From contig NZ_AKIZ01000016.1 of assembly GCF_000282595.1 (NCBI RefSeq), forward strand, positions 744,001-808,000: a DNA stretch of 64,000 nt. Reading direction: 5' to 3'. The translations under genes were made by a program, and so were the position numbers. Source of the stretch: Phyllobacterium sp. YR531. GTDB taxonomy: Bacteria; Pseudomonadota; Alphaproteobacteria; Rhizobiales; Rhizobiaceae. Below the pieces are notes generated by a model, which saw only the letters and a program-made list of their open reading frames with translations, was not told the origin of the DNA and searched no databases. This document shows positions 44,756-54,921 of the stretch, piece by piece; position 1 is the first letter of the stretch; every line of letters starts with the position of its first letter.

Positions 44756-45310
44756 TTAAGCAGCAACATCCCGTGCTGATTCTTGGAGAAATGCGTAGGC
44801 GTAATTCGAAAAAGACCGCCAGCATTCAACGCGGAACTCATTCTCCGCAAGTCGCCAAAGAACGATTTCTATCTTTCCGAGAACGGTGCGCGATGCAGCG
44901 CCTATCGGAAATGCGCTTAACGAAAGATCTTGCGGGCAGCCGCCATTGACCACTGCGTCCGCACCTTTTCCCGAAACATTGATTCCAACATTACGGTGCG
45001 AAATATCAACGGCCGAATGCAAAACCTTTGCTTTACGAAGATCCTCGGCCACGCTGCTTTCAATACCGTCAATAATCAACCATTCATCAGGGCCGATCCA
45101 TAGAGCTGATCTTGCTCCATTGGACGCAGTTGATTTTGGTTTTGTTGGCAATGTCAGGTCAAGCGCTTTGGAAAGAGCGGGAATGGCATCTTCTCTGGCG
45201 CGAAGCGATATACGTGTCGCATTCTCAGCCAGTGTTACCGACACTGATAAAATACCGGAATGACCTGCTTGCAGCGGGTGCAAACGTGTTGCGCGGGAAA
45301 CCTCAACCAT
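44756..45310 (-). CDS. soxG: Sarcosine oxidase gamma subunit
   Basis: The small gamma subunit of heterotetrameric sarcosine oxidase, 184 residues, with a GcvT-like fold (VTLAENATRISLRAREDAIPAL, WIGPDEWLIIDG, VDISHRNVGINVSGKGA). It caps the complex near the folate site. The ATG at 45310 has AGGAGAG before it and overlaps the soxA stop by 8 bases, so the two are coupled. A frame from 45331 lies deeper within soxA. Last gene of soxBDAG. Confidence 0.93.
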   Translation of the reverse strand: MVEVSRATRLHPLQAGHSGILSVSVTLAENATRISLRAREDAIPALSKALDLTLPTKPKSTASNGARSALWIGPDEWLIIDGIESSVAEDLRKAKVLHSAVDISHRNVGINVSGKGADAVVNGGCPQDLSLSAFPIGAASRTVLGKIEIVLWRLAENEFRVECWRSFSNYAYAFLQESARDVAA

Positions 45311-48281
45311 TGAGCCGCTCTCCTTTTTCATCGAAGAAGACCATGCCGGTTACTTCAACCTCAATCACCCCATTTGGCATAGGCACGTATAGTCTTTCGC
45401 CAAGGCGCTTTGTGCCGTCGATCACCAGTGCCAGAGCAATGGAACGGCCGCAATTTTCCGACCAGTAGGAAGACGTGACGTGACCGATCATTGTCATGGG
45501 AACCGGCTGATTGGGGTTGGCGACAATCTGTGCGCCCTCCTCCAGCACGACTTTCGGATCAACCGTTTTCAGTCCAACGAGTTGCTTACGCCCATCGGAA
45601 ACAAGATCGCGGCGCAGAAGACCCCGAATACCGACATAATCAGTCTTGTTTTTGCCAATGGCCCATGTCAGCCCAGCATCCTGCGGCGTGACAGTTCCGT
45701 CAGTATCCTGACCAACAATGATGTAACCCTTTTCGGCGCGAAGAACGTGCATTGTCTCTGTGCCATATGGGGTCAATCCATGAGGCTTGCCCTGTTCGTA
45801 GACCGCCTCCCATACAGCCTTGCCGTAATCAGCTGGCACGTTGATTTCATAGCCGGCCTCGCCCGTGAACGACATACGGAACAGGCGTGTTGGAACACCG
45901 CAAATCTTGCCCTCCCGCACACTCATATGCGGCATGGCCTCGTTTGAAAGATCGATGCCTTCAACCAGCGGGGCTATGATTTCCCGTGCTTTAGGACCTT
46001 GGACAGCGATCACGGCCCATTGCTCTGTTGTCGAGGTCAGCCACACATTCAGGTGTGGGAACTCGGTCTGGAGATAGTCTTCCATATGATGCATGACACG
46101 TGGGGCTCCGCCCGTGGTCGTCGTCACATGGAAACGATCTTCTGCCAGACGACCAACGACGCCATCATCATAGATGAAGCCGTCTTCTCGCAGCATGATA
46201 CCGTAGCGGCAGCGTCCGACACCGAGCTTTTCCCAAGGATTGGTATAAAGCAGTTCAAGGAACTTCGCCGAGTCGGGTCCAACGACTTCAATTTTGCCAA
46301 GTGTCGATGCATCGAAAATGCCAGCATGATTACGGACAGCAACGCATTCGCGATTGACTGCCGCGTGCATGTCCTCGCCGGCTTGAGGATAATACCAGGC
46401 GCGTTTCCACTGGCCCACATCTTCAAAGGGCGCTCCCTGCGCCTCATGCCAGGCATGCATCGGTGTGCGCCGGGTAGGATCGAACAGATCATGACGGGCA
46501 TGATTGACTATTGCGCCGAAAGTTACGGGCGTGAACGGCGCACGGAAGGTGGTAAGACCAACCGCAGGAATAGGTTTATCCAAGGCCTCGGCTGCAATCG
46601 CCAAGCCATGCAGATTGGAAGTCTTCCCTTGGTCCGTTGCCATACCATTGGTGGTAAATCGTTTGATGTGCTCAATTGAGTGCATACCTTCCCGCACAGC
46701 CAGTCGCACATCTTTGGCAGTCACATCGTTCTGGAAATCAACGAAGGCCTTAACAGTCGTGTTTGCACCGGCACCGGGTGCTGAACCAATCATTCCAGAA
46801 ATCCAGTTCGTGCCGCCGGTCGCAGCAAGTGCGCCCGTCTGTCCGCCACCAGCAACAAGAGCTTCGTCTATAGCTGACTGCAAATTATCTGTGCCGTTGC
46901 AAGCACCGATGGAGATACAATCTTGAGCATAAGTTCCCGGCAGGAAGCGCTCATTGGCGGCATCCCACGCAACCTTGCCACGCGATTGCGAGAAGAGGTG
47001 AACTGACGGCGTCCAGCCTGCCGACATTATCAAGGCATCGACGACAATCTTTCGCTCGTTTCCACCATTGTTAGGTTTGATCGATATGGACGAAACACGG
47101 CGCTTGCCACCCGCGCTATAAACCGCATGGCCAGTCAGAATATCAATACCAAGCGAACGCGCTTCCTCAATGACGGCTGACGAAGGGCTATCACGCGTAT
47201 CGACAATGACCGGCACATCAACACCAGCGCGCTTCAGATCAATTGCAGCAGCATACGCAGAATCATTGGCAGTATAGACGCCAACCTTGCGGCCAACAGC
47301 AACGCCGTATTGATTGAGGAACAAACGCGCTGCCGACGCCAACATGATGCCGGGACGGTCATTATTGGCAAACACCATATGCCGCTCGATAGCGCCGGTC
47401 GCCAAGACCACCTTCTTTGCCCGAACTTGCCACAAGCGTTCACGGGGCATTTCCGCCGCCGGACGGCTCAAATGATCGCTGATCCGCTCAACCAGGCTCA
47501 CGAAGTTCTGCGCGTAATAACCAAAGGCTGTGGTACGTGTCAGCACACGCACATTCGCCATGCCGCGCAATTTGGCATAAGTGGCAACAGCCCAATCATA
47601 ACCTGAAAGACCGTCGATTTTTACATCGGTTTCATAGCGTAGCGCACCACCAACTTCCGACTGCTCGTCGCACAATATGACTTGTGCCCCGGTCGAAGCT
47701 GCACTCAGAGCAGCCGCCAAGCCCGCGGCACCAGCGCCAACAACCAGCACATCACAATGAGCAAAGCGATTTGAATAACGATCTGTATCCGGTTCGCCCG
47801 GAACGACACCAAGTCCAGCCGCTGCGCGGATTTTGGGCTCGTAAATGCTCTTCCATGCAAATTTCGGCCACATGAAGGTCTTGTAGTAAAACCCTGCTGG
47901 CAACATTGGCGAAAAGACATCATTGATCGCGCCGATATCAAAGGTCAGGGATGGCCAGCGGTTTTGTGACTTCGCTTTCAAGCCATCGTAAATTTCCTGG
48001 ACTGTTGCCCGCACGTTCGGCTGCTTGCGTGACTTGTCGCGTTCGATATCGATCAGAGCATTGGGTTCTTCGCTGCCTGCCGACAGAATACCGCGAGGCC
48101 GATGATACTTGAATGAACGGCCTACAAGATGAATGCCATTGGCAATGAGTGCCGAAGCTAATGTATCGCCCTCCAGCCCCGTCAGATTTTGACCGTCAAA
48201 GGTAAATCGCACGGTTTTCGCCGGTGTAAGACGCCCGACACCCGCAATTCGATTGCTTCCGGAATGAGTTGAGTGAACCAT
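45303..48281 (-). CDS. soxA: Sarcosine oxidase alpha subunit
   Basis: A 992-residue subunit. The N-terminal ferredoxin-like region (GQNLTGLEGDTLASALIANG, SFKYHRPRGIL) is followed by an NAD-binding domain (CDVLVVGAGAAGLAAALSAA). The C-terminal half is a GcvT-like tetrahydrofolate domain (PQAGEDMHAAVNRECVAVRNHAGIFDASTLGKIEV split, then FTGEAGYEINVP). The complex demethylates sarcosine to glycine, moving the one-carbon unit to folate as 5,10-methylene-THF with H2O2 release. The ATG at 48281 lies 4 bases after the soxD stop, with GGAGC upstream. A longer frame overlaps soxD. Confidence 0.95.
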   Translation of the reverse strand: MVHSTHSGSNRIAGVGRLTPAKTVRFTFDGQNLTGLEGDTLASALIANGIHLVGRSFKYHRPRGILSAGSEEPNALIDIERDKSRKQPNVRATVQEIYDGLKAKSQNRWPSLTFDIGAINDVFSPMLPAGFYYKTFMWPKFAWKSIYEPKIRAAAGLGVVPGEPDTDRYSNRFAHCDVLVVGAGAAGLAAALSAASTGAQVILCDEQSEVGGALRYETDVKIDGLSGYDWAVATYAKLRGMANVRVLTRTTAFGYYAQNFVSLVERISDHLSRPAAEMPRERLWQVRAKKVVLATGAIERHMVFANNDRPGIMLASAARLFLNQYGVAVGRKVGVYTANDSAYAAAIDLKRAGVDVPVIVDTRDSPSSAVIEEARSLGIDILTGHAVYSAGGKRRVSSISIKPNNGGNERKIVVDALIMSAGWTPSVHLFSQSRGKVAWDAANERFLPGTYAQDCISIGACNGTDNLQSAIDEALVAGGGQTGALAATGGTNWISGMIGSAPGAGANTTVKAFVDFQNDVTAKDVRLAVREGMHSIEHIKRFTTNGMATDQGKTSNLHGLAIAAEALDKPIPAVGLTTFRAPFTPVTFGAIVNHARHDLFDPTRRTPMHAWHEAQGAPFEDVGQWKRAWYYPQAGEDMHAAVNRECVAVRNHAGIFDASTLGKIEVVGPDSAKFLELLYTNPWEKLGVGRCRYGIMLREDGFIYDDGVVGRLAEDRFHVTTTTGGAPRVMHHMEDYLQTEFPHLNVWLTSTTEQWAVIAVQGPKAREIIAPLVEGIDLSNEAMPHMSVREGKICGVPTRLFRMSFTGEAGYEINVPADYGKAVWEAVYEQGKPHGLTPYGTETMHVLRAEKGYIIVGQDTDGTVTPQDAGLTWAIGKNKTDYVGIRGLLRRDLVSDGRKQLVGLKTVDPKVVLEEGAQIVANPNQPVPMTMIGHVTSSYWSENCGRSIALALVIDGTKRLGERLYVPMPNGVIEVEVTGMVFFDEKGERLNG

Positions 48282-48285
48282 CGGA

Positions 48286-48645
48286 TCAAAGCTCCGCTTT
48301 CTTTGTGCGGGGCGCACGTCTTTTTACCGGCTCGGCGTCTGATGGCACACGGCCAGCGAGAAGCGCTTCCACATCAGGCTTCGGCTCACCGGCCTTGTAG
48401 ACTGTCAGGAACTTGTCAGACACGGAATCGCGCACGGCATTAAAGAATCTGCCGCAGCCATGAATGTGGCGCCAACGTTCAAACTGCAAACCTTTGGGGT
48501 TCTGACGGAAATAAAGGAAGGACGCAAAGTCTTCATCGGACTGTTCTATAATTGATGAATTGCGCACAAGATGCGCTTCACCAGCGTTCCGAAATTCCAG
48601 TTCCGGACGCTCTTCTTCGCAATAAGGGCATTTGATGAGAAGCAT
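48286..48645 (-). CDS. soxD: Sarcosine oxidase delta subunit
   Basis: The 119-residue zinc-binding delta subunit. Ligands are in IKCPYCEEERPELEF and the HIHGCGRFF segment, with YFRQNPKGLQFERWRH between. The C-terminus has a basic tail (KRRAPRTKKAEL), common in rhizobial SoxD. It lies between soxB (20 bases) and soxA (4 bases), in the normal order. Confidence 0.95.
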   Translation of the reverse strand: MLLIKCPYCEEERPELEFRNAGEAHLVRNSSIIEQSDEDFASFLYFRQNPKGLQFERWRHIHGCGRFFNAVRDSVSDKFLTVYKAGEPKPDVEALLAGRVPSDAEPVKRRAPRTKKAEL

Positions 48646-48665
48646 GGTATTCGTCTCTCTTGAAA

Positions 48666-49922
48666 TCAGTGCGCGACAGCCGCAGCTGCGGCTTCATCGA
48701 TCAGGCGTCCGGTCGTAAACCGCTCAAGCGTGAACGGCGCATTGATTTTATGCGGCTCATCACGAGCGATGGTATGCGCAAAAACATTGCCGGAACCCGG
48801 GGTCGCCTTGAACCCACCCGTTCCCCAACCACAATTCACGTACAGACCCGCAACAGGCGTCTTTGCCAAAATTGGCGAACGATCTGGTGTGACGTCCACA
48901 ATACCACCCCAAGACCGCAACATTTTCAGTCGCGTTAGAACTGGGAACATTTCGCAGATCGCATCAAGTGTGTGATTGATGATGTGCAAACCACCTGTCT
49001 GCGAATAAGACGTATACTGGTCGGTACCCGCACCGATGACCATCTCACCCTTGTCTGACTGCGATATGTAGGCGTGCACTGTATTGGACATGATCACGCA
49101 AGGGATCAATGGTTTAACCGGTTCTGATACCAGCGCCTGCAAAGGATAGCTCTCAAGGGGCATCCGTACACCGGCCATATTCATCAGAACAGAGGTATGG
49201 CCAGCTGCGACAACACCAACTTTCTTGGCGTTTATCGGGCCTCGATTCGTATCGACACCTAGAACAGCGCCATTCGGAGCACGGCGTATGCCGGTGACCT
49301 CACAATTCTGGATAATATGTACGCCACGGTCTGCAGCCGCCCGGGCATAACCCCATGCAACCGCGTCGTGCCGTGCCGTACCGCCACGGCGTTGCAGGGC
49401 CGCCCCGATGATAGGATATCGTGCATCCGAGGATAGATTGATGGGCGGGCAGAATTCCTTGACCTGCTCCGGCGTCAGCCATTCATTGTCAATGCCGTTC
49501 AGTCGGTTCGCATGGATATGGCGCTTGAATACCTGAACATCGTGAATGTTATGGGCGAGCATCATTACGCCACGCGCAGAGTACATCACATTATAATTGA
49601 GGTCTTGGCTCAATCCCTCCCAAAGCTTCACGGCATGCTCGTAAATGCCTGCCGATTCGTCATAGAGGTAATTCGATCGGATAATTGTAGTGTTGCGGCC
49701 CGTATTGCCGCCGCCCAGCCAGCCCTTTTCAAGCACAGCTACATTGGTAATACCGTGTTCTTTTGCAAGGTAGTACGCGGTTGCCAACCCATGCCCACCC
49801 GCTCCAACAATAATAACGTCATATTCAGACTTTGGTTCAGGCGACGACCATTGCTGGTCCCATCCCTTGTGGGCACGCAAGGCCTCCCGGGCCAGAGCAA
49901 ACACCGAATATTTCCGCATCAT
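48666..49922 (-). CDS. soxB: Sarcosine oxidase beta subunit
   Basis: The catalytic flavin subunit, 418 residues. FAD motif [24 protein letters not shown] is near residue 35. The segment [21 protein letters not shown] holds the histidine expected to carry covalent FMN. The C-terminal [16 protein letters not shown] region closes the site. Sarcosine is oxidised here. The first of two ATG codons (49922, 49919) has AGGAACG before it; which is used is open. First gene of the operon. Confidence 0.95.
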   Translation of the reverse strand: MMRKYSVFALAREALRAHKGWDQQWSSPEPKSEYDVIIVGAGGHGLATAYYLAKEHGITNVAVLEKGWLGGGNTGRNTTIIRSNYLYDESAGIYEHAVKLWEGLSQDLNYNVMYSARGVMMLAHNIHDVQVFKRHIHANRLNGIDNEWLTPEQVKEFCPPINLSSDARYPIIGAALQRRGGTARHDAVAWGYARAAADRGVHIIQNCEVTGIRRAPNGAVLGVDTNRGPINAKKVGVVAAGHTSVLMNMAGVRMPLESYPLQALVSEPVKPLIPCVIMSNTVHAYISQSDKGEMVIGAGTDQYTSYSQTGGLHIINHTLDAICEMFPVLTRLKMLRSWGGIVDVTPDRSPILAKTPVAGLYVNCGWGTGGFKATPGSGNVFAHTIARDEPHKINAPFTLERFTTGRLIDEAAAAAVAH

Positions 49923-50312
49923 TCGTTCCTAGCAATTGGGCCTTGGCAAAATTGCACCTTAGAGCAATCGATCATTGAGGTGGCGCTTGATTCTGTTCAA
50001 ATATCGACATCAGTTTTTAAACAGAGAACCATGCTTTTATGCATCAGTATCGTATCCAGCCAGAGCTCTTTTGCCATTTTGCGACGGAGATTGGCGTTAC
50101 GTGTTACATAATTCAAAATAACAGTCGGGTGATAAATTACAGCAAATACTCAACAGCCTGCGCACTCTGCCATGGACATCGATAAAAGTTTCTGCTAATG
50201 GCCACGCTTAGTTTGCGATGGATGACTATCGCGAAGTTTGATTTTTGTTCTCTGCTCCATGCAGGCGCTGAAAATCAGGCTCAACGAAATTCTAAGAGAT
50301 ACAGGATAAACC
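49923..50312. other. Divergent region between soxBDAG and rpsU
   Basis: About 390 bases with no gene. Promoters for both sides must lie here. I looked for a glycine riboswitch or a GlxR/GbdR-type dyad upstream of soxB and saw none I can defend. Confidence 0.4.
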
Positions 50313-50564
50313 GTGCAGGTACTCGTACGCGAAAATAATGTTGATCAAGCCCTCCGCGTCCTCAAGAAGAAGATGCAGCGCGAAGGCATGTTCCGCGAAA
50401 TGAAGATGCATGATCATTACGAAAAGCCATCGATCAAGCGCGCCCGCCAGAAGGCGGAAGCTATCAGCCGCGCTCGTAAATTGGCTCGTAAGCAGGCGCA
50501 GCGCGAAGGCCTGTTGCCAATGCCAGTTAAGAAGGTACCGGCCCGCGCTTCTGCGGCTCGTTGA
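50313..50564 (+). CDS. rpsU: 30S ribosomal protein S21
   Basis: The small basic S21 protein, needed for initiation on structured mRNAs. The 83 residues begin with a GTG codon ([25 protein letters not shown]) and end in an Ala/Lys/Arg-rich tail ([15 protein letters not shown]...). This longer form is typical of alphaproteobacteria. AGGATA precedes the start. It has its own strong terminator. Confidence 0.97.
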   Translation: MQVLVRENNVDQALRVLKKKMQREGMFREMKMHDHYEKPSIKRARQKAEAISRARKLARKQAQREGLLPMPVKKVPARASAAR

Positions 50565-50594
50565 TATAAACTATCGACGCCTTGACTCGACAAG

Positions 50595-50628
50595 GGGTGG
50601 AGTGACTTGCGTCACACCGCCCTTTTTT
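50595..50628 (+). terminator. Rho-independent terminator of rpsU
   Basis: GGGTGGAGTGAC (50595-50606) pairs with GTCACACCGCCC (50611-50622), with one A-A mismatch and one G-T. Six T follow at once. Confidence 0.85.
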
Positions 50629-50689
50629 CGTTTATCGGGACGGAACATTTTCGCTTGCAAAGGCTTTGGTTGAACGGGACAATTGGGAC

Positions 50690-51556
50690 ATGACATATTC
50701 AATGGAAGTGGCTTCATACCGCAAACCTGCATCTATCAACGGATCAACAAGGATAGTTGGCCTCCTGTTGGCATCGGTGATGGCTCTTACCCTCGTCGGC
50801 TGCAATACCACTGCAACAGATATGACCGGGATCGATAAAGCCCAAGGCTCAGCAGAGAACATCAGCTCCCTCAACGACGTTATTCGCAATAACCCGAAAG
50901 ATCCGGAAGCCTATAATGTGCGCGGTTCAGCTTTCGGACGTGCAGGCCGCAGCAACGATGCGATCAAGGATTTCAATACAGCCCTTCAGCTGAACCCGAG
51001 CTTCTATCAAGCCTACGCAAACCGGGCACTGGTTTACCGCAATATGGGCAATACCGCACAAGCTGCTGCCGATTACAGCAAAGCCATCCAGATTAACCCG
51101 CAATATGATACGGCCTATATTGGCCGCGGAAATCTCTACCGTCAGGCGGGACGTCTTGACGAAGCATTAAACGATTTTCAGCAGGCCATCCAGCTCAACA
51201 CGACTGATGCTCGCGCTTACCATAATCGTGGTTTGATCTATCAGGCGCGCAACCAGCATAAACAGGCCATCGAGGATTTTTCGACAGCCATATCACTGCA
51301 GCCAGATGCGGCTGAGCCTTATAATGGCCGTGGCATCTCCTATGTCGCACTCGGCGATGATGACAATGCATTTGACGATTTCAATACTGCGATCAAGCTC
51401 GATGGCGACATTGCAGAAGGCTGGGCAAATCAGGCTCTCATCTATGAGCATCGCGGCGAAAAGGCTCGGGCAGCCAAATCCTATGCAAAGGCTGTGCAAC
51501 TTGATCCCAACTACAAACCGGCCAAGGATGGCCTGGCCCGGACGCGCGGCGCTTAA
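50690..51556 (+). CDS. TPR-repeat lipoprotein (NlpI-like)
   Basis: A 288-residue lipoprotein. The signal is GLLLASVMALTLVGCNTT, with lipobox LVGC and Cys at about residue 35. Six tetratricopeptide repeats follow from about residue 70 to 285, each with the pattern AYxxRGxxYxxxGxxxxAxxDFxxAIxLNP. Such NlpI-like proteins scaffold peptidoglycan hydrolases or outer-membrane assembly. The start at 50690 is chosen over a TTG at 50666; no strong ribosome site distinguishes them. A terminator follows. Confidence 0.9.
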   Translation: MTYSMEVASYRKPASINGSTRIVGLLLASVMALTLVGCNTTATDMTGIDKAQGSAENISSLNDVIRNNPKDPEAYNVRGSAFGRAGRSNDAIKDFNTALQLNPSFYQAYANRALVYRNMGNTAQAAADYSKAIQINPQYDTAYIGRGNLYRQAGRLDEALNDFQQAIQLNTTDARAYHNRGLIYQARNQHKQAIEDFSTAISLQPDAAEPYNGRGISYVALGDDDNAFDDFNTAIKLDGDIAEGWANQALIYEHRGEKARAAKSYAKAVQLDPNYKPAKDGLARTRGA

Positions 51557-51591
51557 GTGCCAGGCCTTAATTAACAAATTTCAACAAAAAA

Positions 51592-51614
51592 ACCCGCCGA
51601 GTTGGCGGGTTTTT
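51592..51614. terminator. Bidirectional terminator between TPR lipoprotein and pntB
   Basis: ACCCGCC (51592-51598) pairs with GGCGGGT (51604-51610). Four further T follow on the plus strand, and on the minus strand a run made by the seven upstream A. It serves both converging genes. Confidence 0.85.
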
Positions 51615-51636
51615 ATTTGTTCAACAGTGCCTGAGC

Positions 51637-53037
51637 TTAATGATCGAGCGCCTTTACGATGTTCTCGACCATTTTCTTTGCATCGGCAAAGAGCATCATC
51701 GTGTTATCGCGGAAGAAAAGTTCGTTCTCTACGCCAGCATAACCGGAACCCATACCGCGCTTGATGAACAGGACTGTGCCGGCCTTGTCTACATCAAGGA
51801 TAGGCATCCCGAAGATCGGTGACTTCGGATCTGTCTTTGCAGCCGGATTGGTCACATCGTTCGCCCCAATCACAAAGGCTACATCAGCCTGTGCAAATTC
51901 AGAGTTAATGTCCTCGAGCTCGAACACTTCATCATAAGGCACGTTTGCTTCGGCCAACAAGACGTTCATATGGCCTGGCATACGCCCCGCAACCGGGTGA
52001 ATAGCGTATTTGATTTCAACGCCTTCCGCCTTGAGCTTGTCCGCCATTTCACGCAAGGCATGTTGAGCCTGAGCCACAGCCATACCGTAGCCCGGCACAA
52101 TGATAACCTTGGAAGCATTCTTCATGATGAAGGCCGCATCGTCAGCCGAGCCTTGCTTGACAGGACGCTGCTCAACTTCACCAGTTGCAGCACCGCCTGT
52201 TTCACCACCAAAACCGCCAAGAATAACGGAGATGAATGACCGGTTCATGCCCTTACACATAATGTAGGACAGAATTGCACCGGAAGAACCTACCAGCGCA
52301 CCGGTGATGATCAGTGCAAGATTGCCTAGCGTAAACCCGATACCTGCTGCTGCCCAACCGGAGTAAGAGTTCAGCATCGACACTACGACCGGCATGTCAG
52401 CGCCGCCAATCGGCACGATAATCAGACCGCCCAAAATGAGCGACAGGATCACGATCAGCCAAAATACTGCGTGGCTCTCAGTCATAACCAGCGCAATGAC
52501 AAGAACGACAATGGCAATCAACAAACCTGCATTGATGACATGACGCCCCGGCAACATGATCGGCTTACCCGACATACGGCCATCAAGTTTGAGGAAGGCG
52601 ATGATCGATCCGGTAAAGGTGATCGCACCAATGGCTACACCGATCGACATTTCAACCAGCGCCTGCGCGTGGATGGACCCGATTTCGCCAATTCCGAATG
52701 ATTCCGGAGAATAGACCGCCGCTGCTGCAACCATTACAGCCGCAAAACCCACCAAGGAGTGGAAAGCAGCCACAAGCTGCGGCATTGCGGTCATGGCAAT
52801 GCGCTTGGCTATGTAAGCGCCTACACCACCACCAATGGCCAGGCCCAAGATGATCAGGCCAAGACCACCAAAGCTTGGTTCGGCCAAGGTTAAAGTGGTG
52901 ACGATTGATATACCCATACCAATCATGCCGTAGAAATTACCCTGACGGCTTGTGGTTGGATGCGACAGTCCGCGCAGCGCCAGAATAAAAAGGACGCCGG
53001 AGACGAGATAAAGAAAAGCTGCGAAATTAACGCTCAT
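51637..53037 (-). CDS. pntB: NAD(P) transhydrogenase beta subunit
   Basis: Proton-translocating transhydrogenase component, 466 residues. The N-terminal half has about nine membrane helices. The C-terminal NADP(H)-binding domain (dIII) holds VIIVPGYGMAVAQAQHALREM, ANDVTNPAAKTDPKSPIFGMP and KRGMGSGYAGVENELFF. The complex uses the proton gradient to make NADPH from NADH. It is last of pntAA-pntAB-pntB, 10 bases behind pntAB. Confidence 0.96.
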   Translation of the reverse strand: MSVNFAAFLYLVSGVLFILALRGLSHPTTSRQGNFYGMIGMGISIVTTLTLAEPSFGGLGLIILGLAIGGGVGAYIAKRIAMTAMPQLVAAFHSLVGFAAVMVAAAAVYSPESFGIGEIGSIHAQALVEMSIGVAIGAITFTGSIIAFLKLDGRMSGKPIMLPGRHVINAGLLIAIVVLVIALVMTESHAVFWLIVILSLILGGLIIVPIGGADMPVVVSMLNSYSGWAAAGIGFTLGNLALIITGALVGSSGAILSYIMCKGMNRSFISVILGGFGGETGGAATGEVEQRPVKQGSADDAAFIMKNASKVIIVPGYGMAVAQAQHALREMADKLKAEGVEIKYAIHPVAGRMPGHMNVLLAEANVPYDEVFELEDINSEFAQADVAFVIGANDVTNPAAKTDPKSPIFGMPILDVDKAGTVLFIKRGMGSGYAGVENELFFRDNTMMLFADAKKMVENIVKALDH

Positions 53038-53047
53038 TGCTCAAATC

Positions 53048-53461
53048 TCACTTTTCTTTTTTCTTGTACATGGCAAGCATGCGATGGGTGACTAGGAAGC
53101 CGCCAAATATATTGACGCTTGCAAGAACGAGCGCGATAAAACCGAAACCCGTTGCCGCACCGCTGGCGGACAGACCGACAGCGAGCAGTGCACCCACCAC
53201 GATAACCGATGAAATGGCATTGGTGACCGCCATAAGGGGCGTATGCAATGCAGGCGTTACAGACCAGACCACGTAGTAACCAACGAAGATCGACAGAACA
53301 AAAATCGCAAGCCGGAAAACGAATGGATCGACCGCGCCACCTGTAATTGCATGGGCAGCGGCTCCTGCCGCATCCGGCATGGTTTCAGCAGCCTGGCGCA
53401 CCATTTCGGTGGCTTGGTTTAGCGTTTCAAGCGCTTTATCTAACGTTGCATCAGCCATCAT
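53048..53461 (-). CDS. pntAB: NAD(P) transhydrogenase alpha-2 (membrane) subunit
   Basis: The separate short membrane part of the alpha chain found in three-subunit enzymes of alphaproteobacteria. The 137 residues begin with an amphipathic stretch (about 1-45), then four hydrophobic segments (PFVFRLAIFVLSIFVGYYVVW, then AISSVIVVGALLAVGL and others). The start overlaps the pntAA stop as ATGA. Confidence 0.93.
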   Translation of the reverse strand: MMADATLDKALETLNQATEMVRQAAETMPDAAGAAAHAITGGAVDPFVFRLAIFVLSIFVGYYVVWSVTPALHTPLMAVTNAISSVIVVGALLAVGLSASGAATGFGFIALVLASVNIFGGFLVTHRMLAMYKKKEK

Positions 53462-54765
53462 GCCTCTCCTTCAGATGTTTTCGGGGCAACAGCTTTGGCT
53501 GCGGCTTTTTTCGGTGCTGCGGCCTTCTTCGGGGCTGCCTTTTTGGCAGCTGCCTTCACGGGAGCCTCTTTGACAATCTGCACTTTGGCTGGCGTGGCAT
53601 TTTTTGCAGATGCGGGTGCTGATGGAGATGCAGCAGTACCCGAAAAATTCGGATGCACCACTTTGCCATCATGGGTAAGCACAGTTGCCTTCACCAGTTC
53701 ATCATCGAAATTGATCTTGATTGCCTTGGTTTCCTTGTCGACCAGCGTTTCAAGGAAGGCGAAAAGGTTTTTTGCATAAAGCTGTGAAGCTGTGGCAGCA
53801 ATACGCCCGGCGACATTGAGGTGACCGACGATTTTTACACCATCAACCTCAACGATCTTCCCGGCCTCAGCACCTTCAACGTTGCCGCCACGCTCGACAG
53901 CCAGATCAACAATCACAGAACCGGGGCGCATGCGGGAGTACATCTCGCGCGTGACAAGCCGTGGGGCAGGCCTTCCGGGAATAAGCGCGGTTGTGATAAT
54001 AATATCCTGCTTGGCGATATGTTCTGCAACCAACGCGGCCTGCTTCGCCTGATACTCTTTCGACATTTCCTTGGCATAACCACCGGCAGTTTCTGCTGCC
54101 TTGAACTCTTCGTCCTCAACAGCAAGGAACTTGGCACCAAGAGATGCAACCTGCTCTTTAACCGCCGGGCGCACGTCTGTGGCTGTTACCACCGCACCAA
54201 GACGGCGAGCCGTAGCAATTGCCTGCAAACCGGCAACGCCAACACCCATGATGAACACTTTTGCCGCAGGAACCGTACCAGCCGCTGTCATCATCATTGG
54301 CAGAGCCCGATCATATTCTTCAGCCGCATCAACCACTGCCTGATAACCGGCAAGGTTGGCCTGACTGGACAGAACATCCATGACCTGAGCACGGGTGATG
54401 CGTGGCATGAATTCCATGGTAAAGGCTGTTACACCAGCATCAGCAAGTTCCTTCACGGCTGCATCATTGCCATAAGGATCGAGCATCGCGATGACGACCG
54501 CGCCCTTTTTGTAGGATTTCAACTCGGTGGAGTTCGGCCGACGCACTTTCAAAACGACATCAGCATTTTTTGCCTCAGCGGCCTTGCCAATTGAAGCACC
54601 TGCAGCCTCAAATTCCCGATCAGGAATTCGGGATAAAACGCCCGCGCCGCTTTCAACGATGACTGAAAAACCAAGTCCTATAAGTTTTTTGACCGTTTCC
54701 GCAGAGCCGCCAACGCGCGGCTCACTGGCATCAGCCTCTTTCGGTATGAATAGTGTCTGAGCCAA
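53458..54765 (-). CDS. pntAA: NAD(P) transhydrogenase alpha-1 (NAD-binding) subunit with Lys/Ala-rich tail
   Basis: The soluble NAD(H)-binding dI subunit, 435 residues. It shows PKEADASEPRVGGSAETVKKL, the Rossmann motif FIMGVGVAGLQAIATARRLGAVVTATD, and VIVDLAVERGGN. I place the start at a TTG (54765; reads MAQTLFIPKE), with AGGGGGTGA upstream, rather than the ATG at 54795, which precedes that ribosome site. The last 60 residues are odd: a tail made mostly of Ala, Lys and Pro, with repeated KKAAP/KKAAA units. It resembles a histone-H1-like or biotin-domain linker. The tail sits where the chain would join the membrane subunit. Confidence 0.94.
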   Translation of the reverse strand: MAQTLFIPKEADASEPRVGGSAETVKKLIGLGFSVIVESGAGVLSRIPDREFEAAGASIGKAAEAKNADVVLKVRRPNSTELKSYKKGAVVIAMLDPYGNDAAVKELADAGVTAFTMEFMPRITRAQVMDVLSSQANLAGYQAVVDAAEEYDRALPMMMTAAGTVPAAKVFIMGVGVAGLQAIATARRLGAVVTATDVRPAVKEQVASLGAKFLAVEDEEFKAAETAGGYAKEMSKEYQAKQAALVAEHIAKQDIIITTALIPGRPAPRLVTREMYSRMRPGSVIVDLAVERGGNVEGAEAGKIVEVDGVKIVGHLNVAGRIAATASQLYAKNLFAFLETLVDKETKAIKINFDDELVKATVLTHDGKVVHPNFSGTAASPSAPASAKNATPAKVQIVKEAPVKAAAKKAAPKKAAAPKKAAAKAVAPKTSEGEA

Positions 54766-54921
54766 GCTCTCACCCCCTAAGCAAGTTAACTCCATACAGG
54801 TTTCAGCAATATTGCCTTTAACCTGTCCGACTTACCGGGCAGTAACCCTCAAGGTGAAAACAGTCAGTTAACTGGTTTGCAGAGGGTATCCACCCGATTT
54901 ATGCAACGAAACGGTAACAGG

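Noticed and set aside
49923..50312. Glycine riboswitch in front of soxBDAG
   Set aside because: The tandem aptamer core could not be found on either strand.
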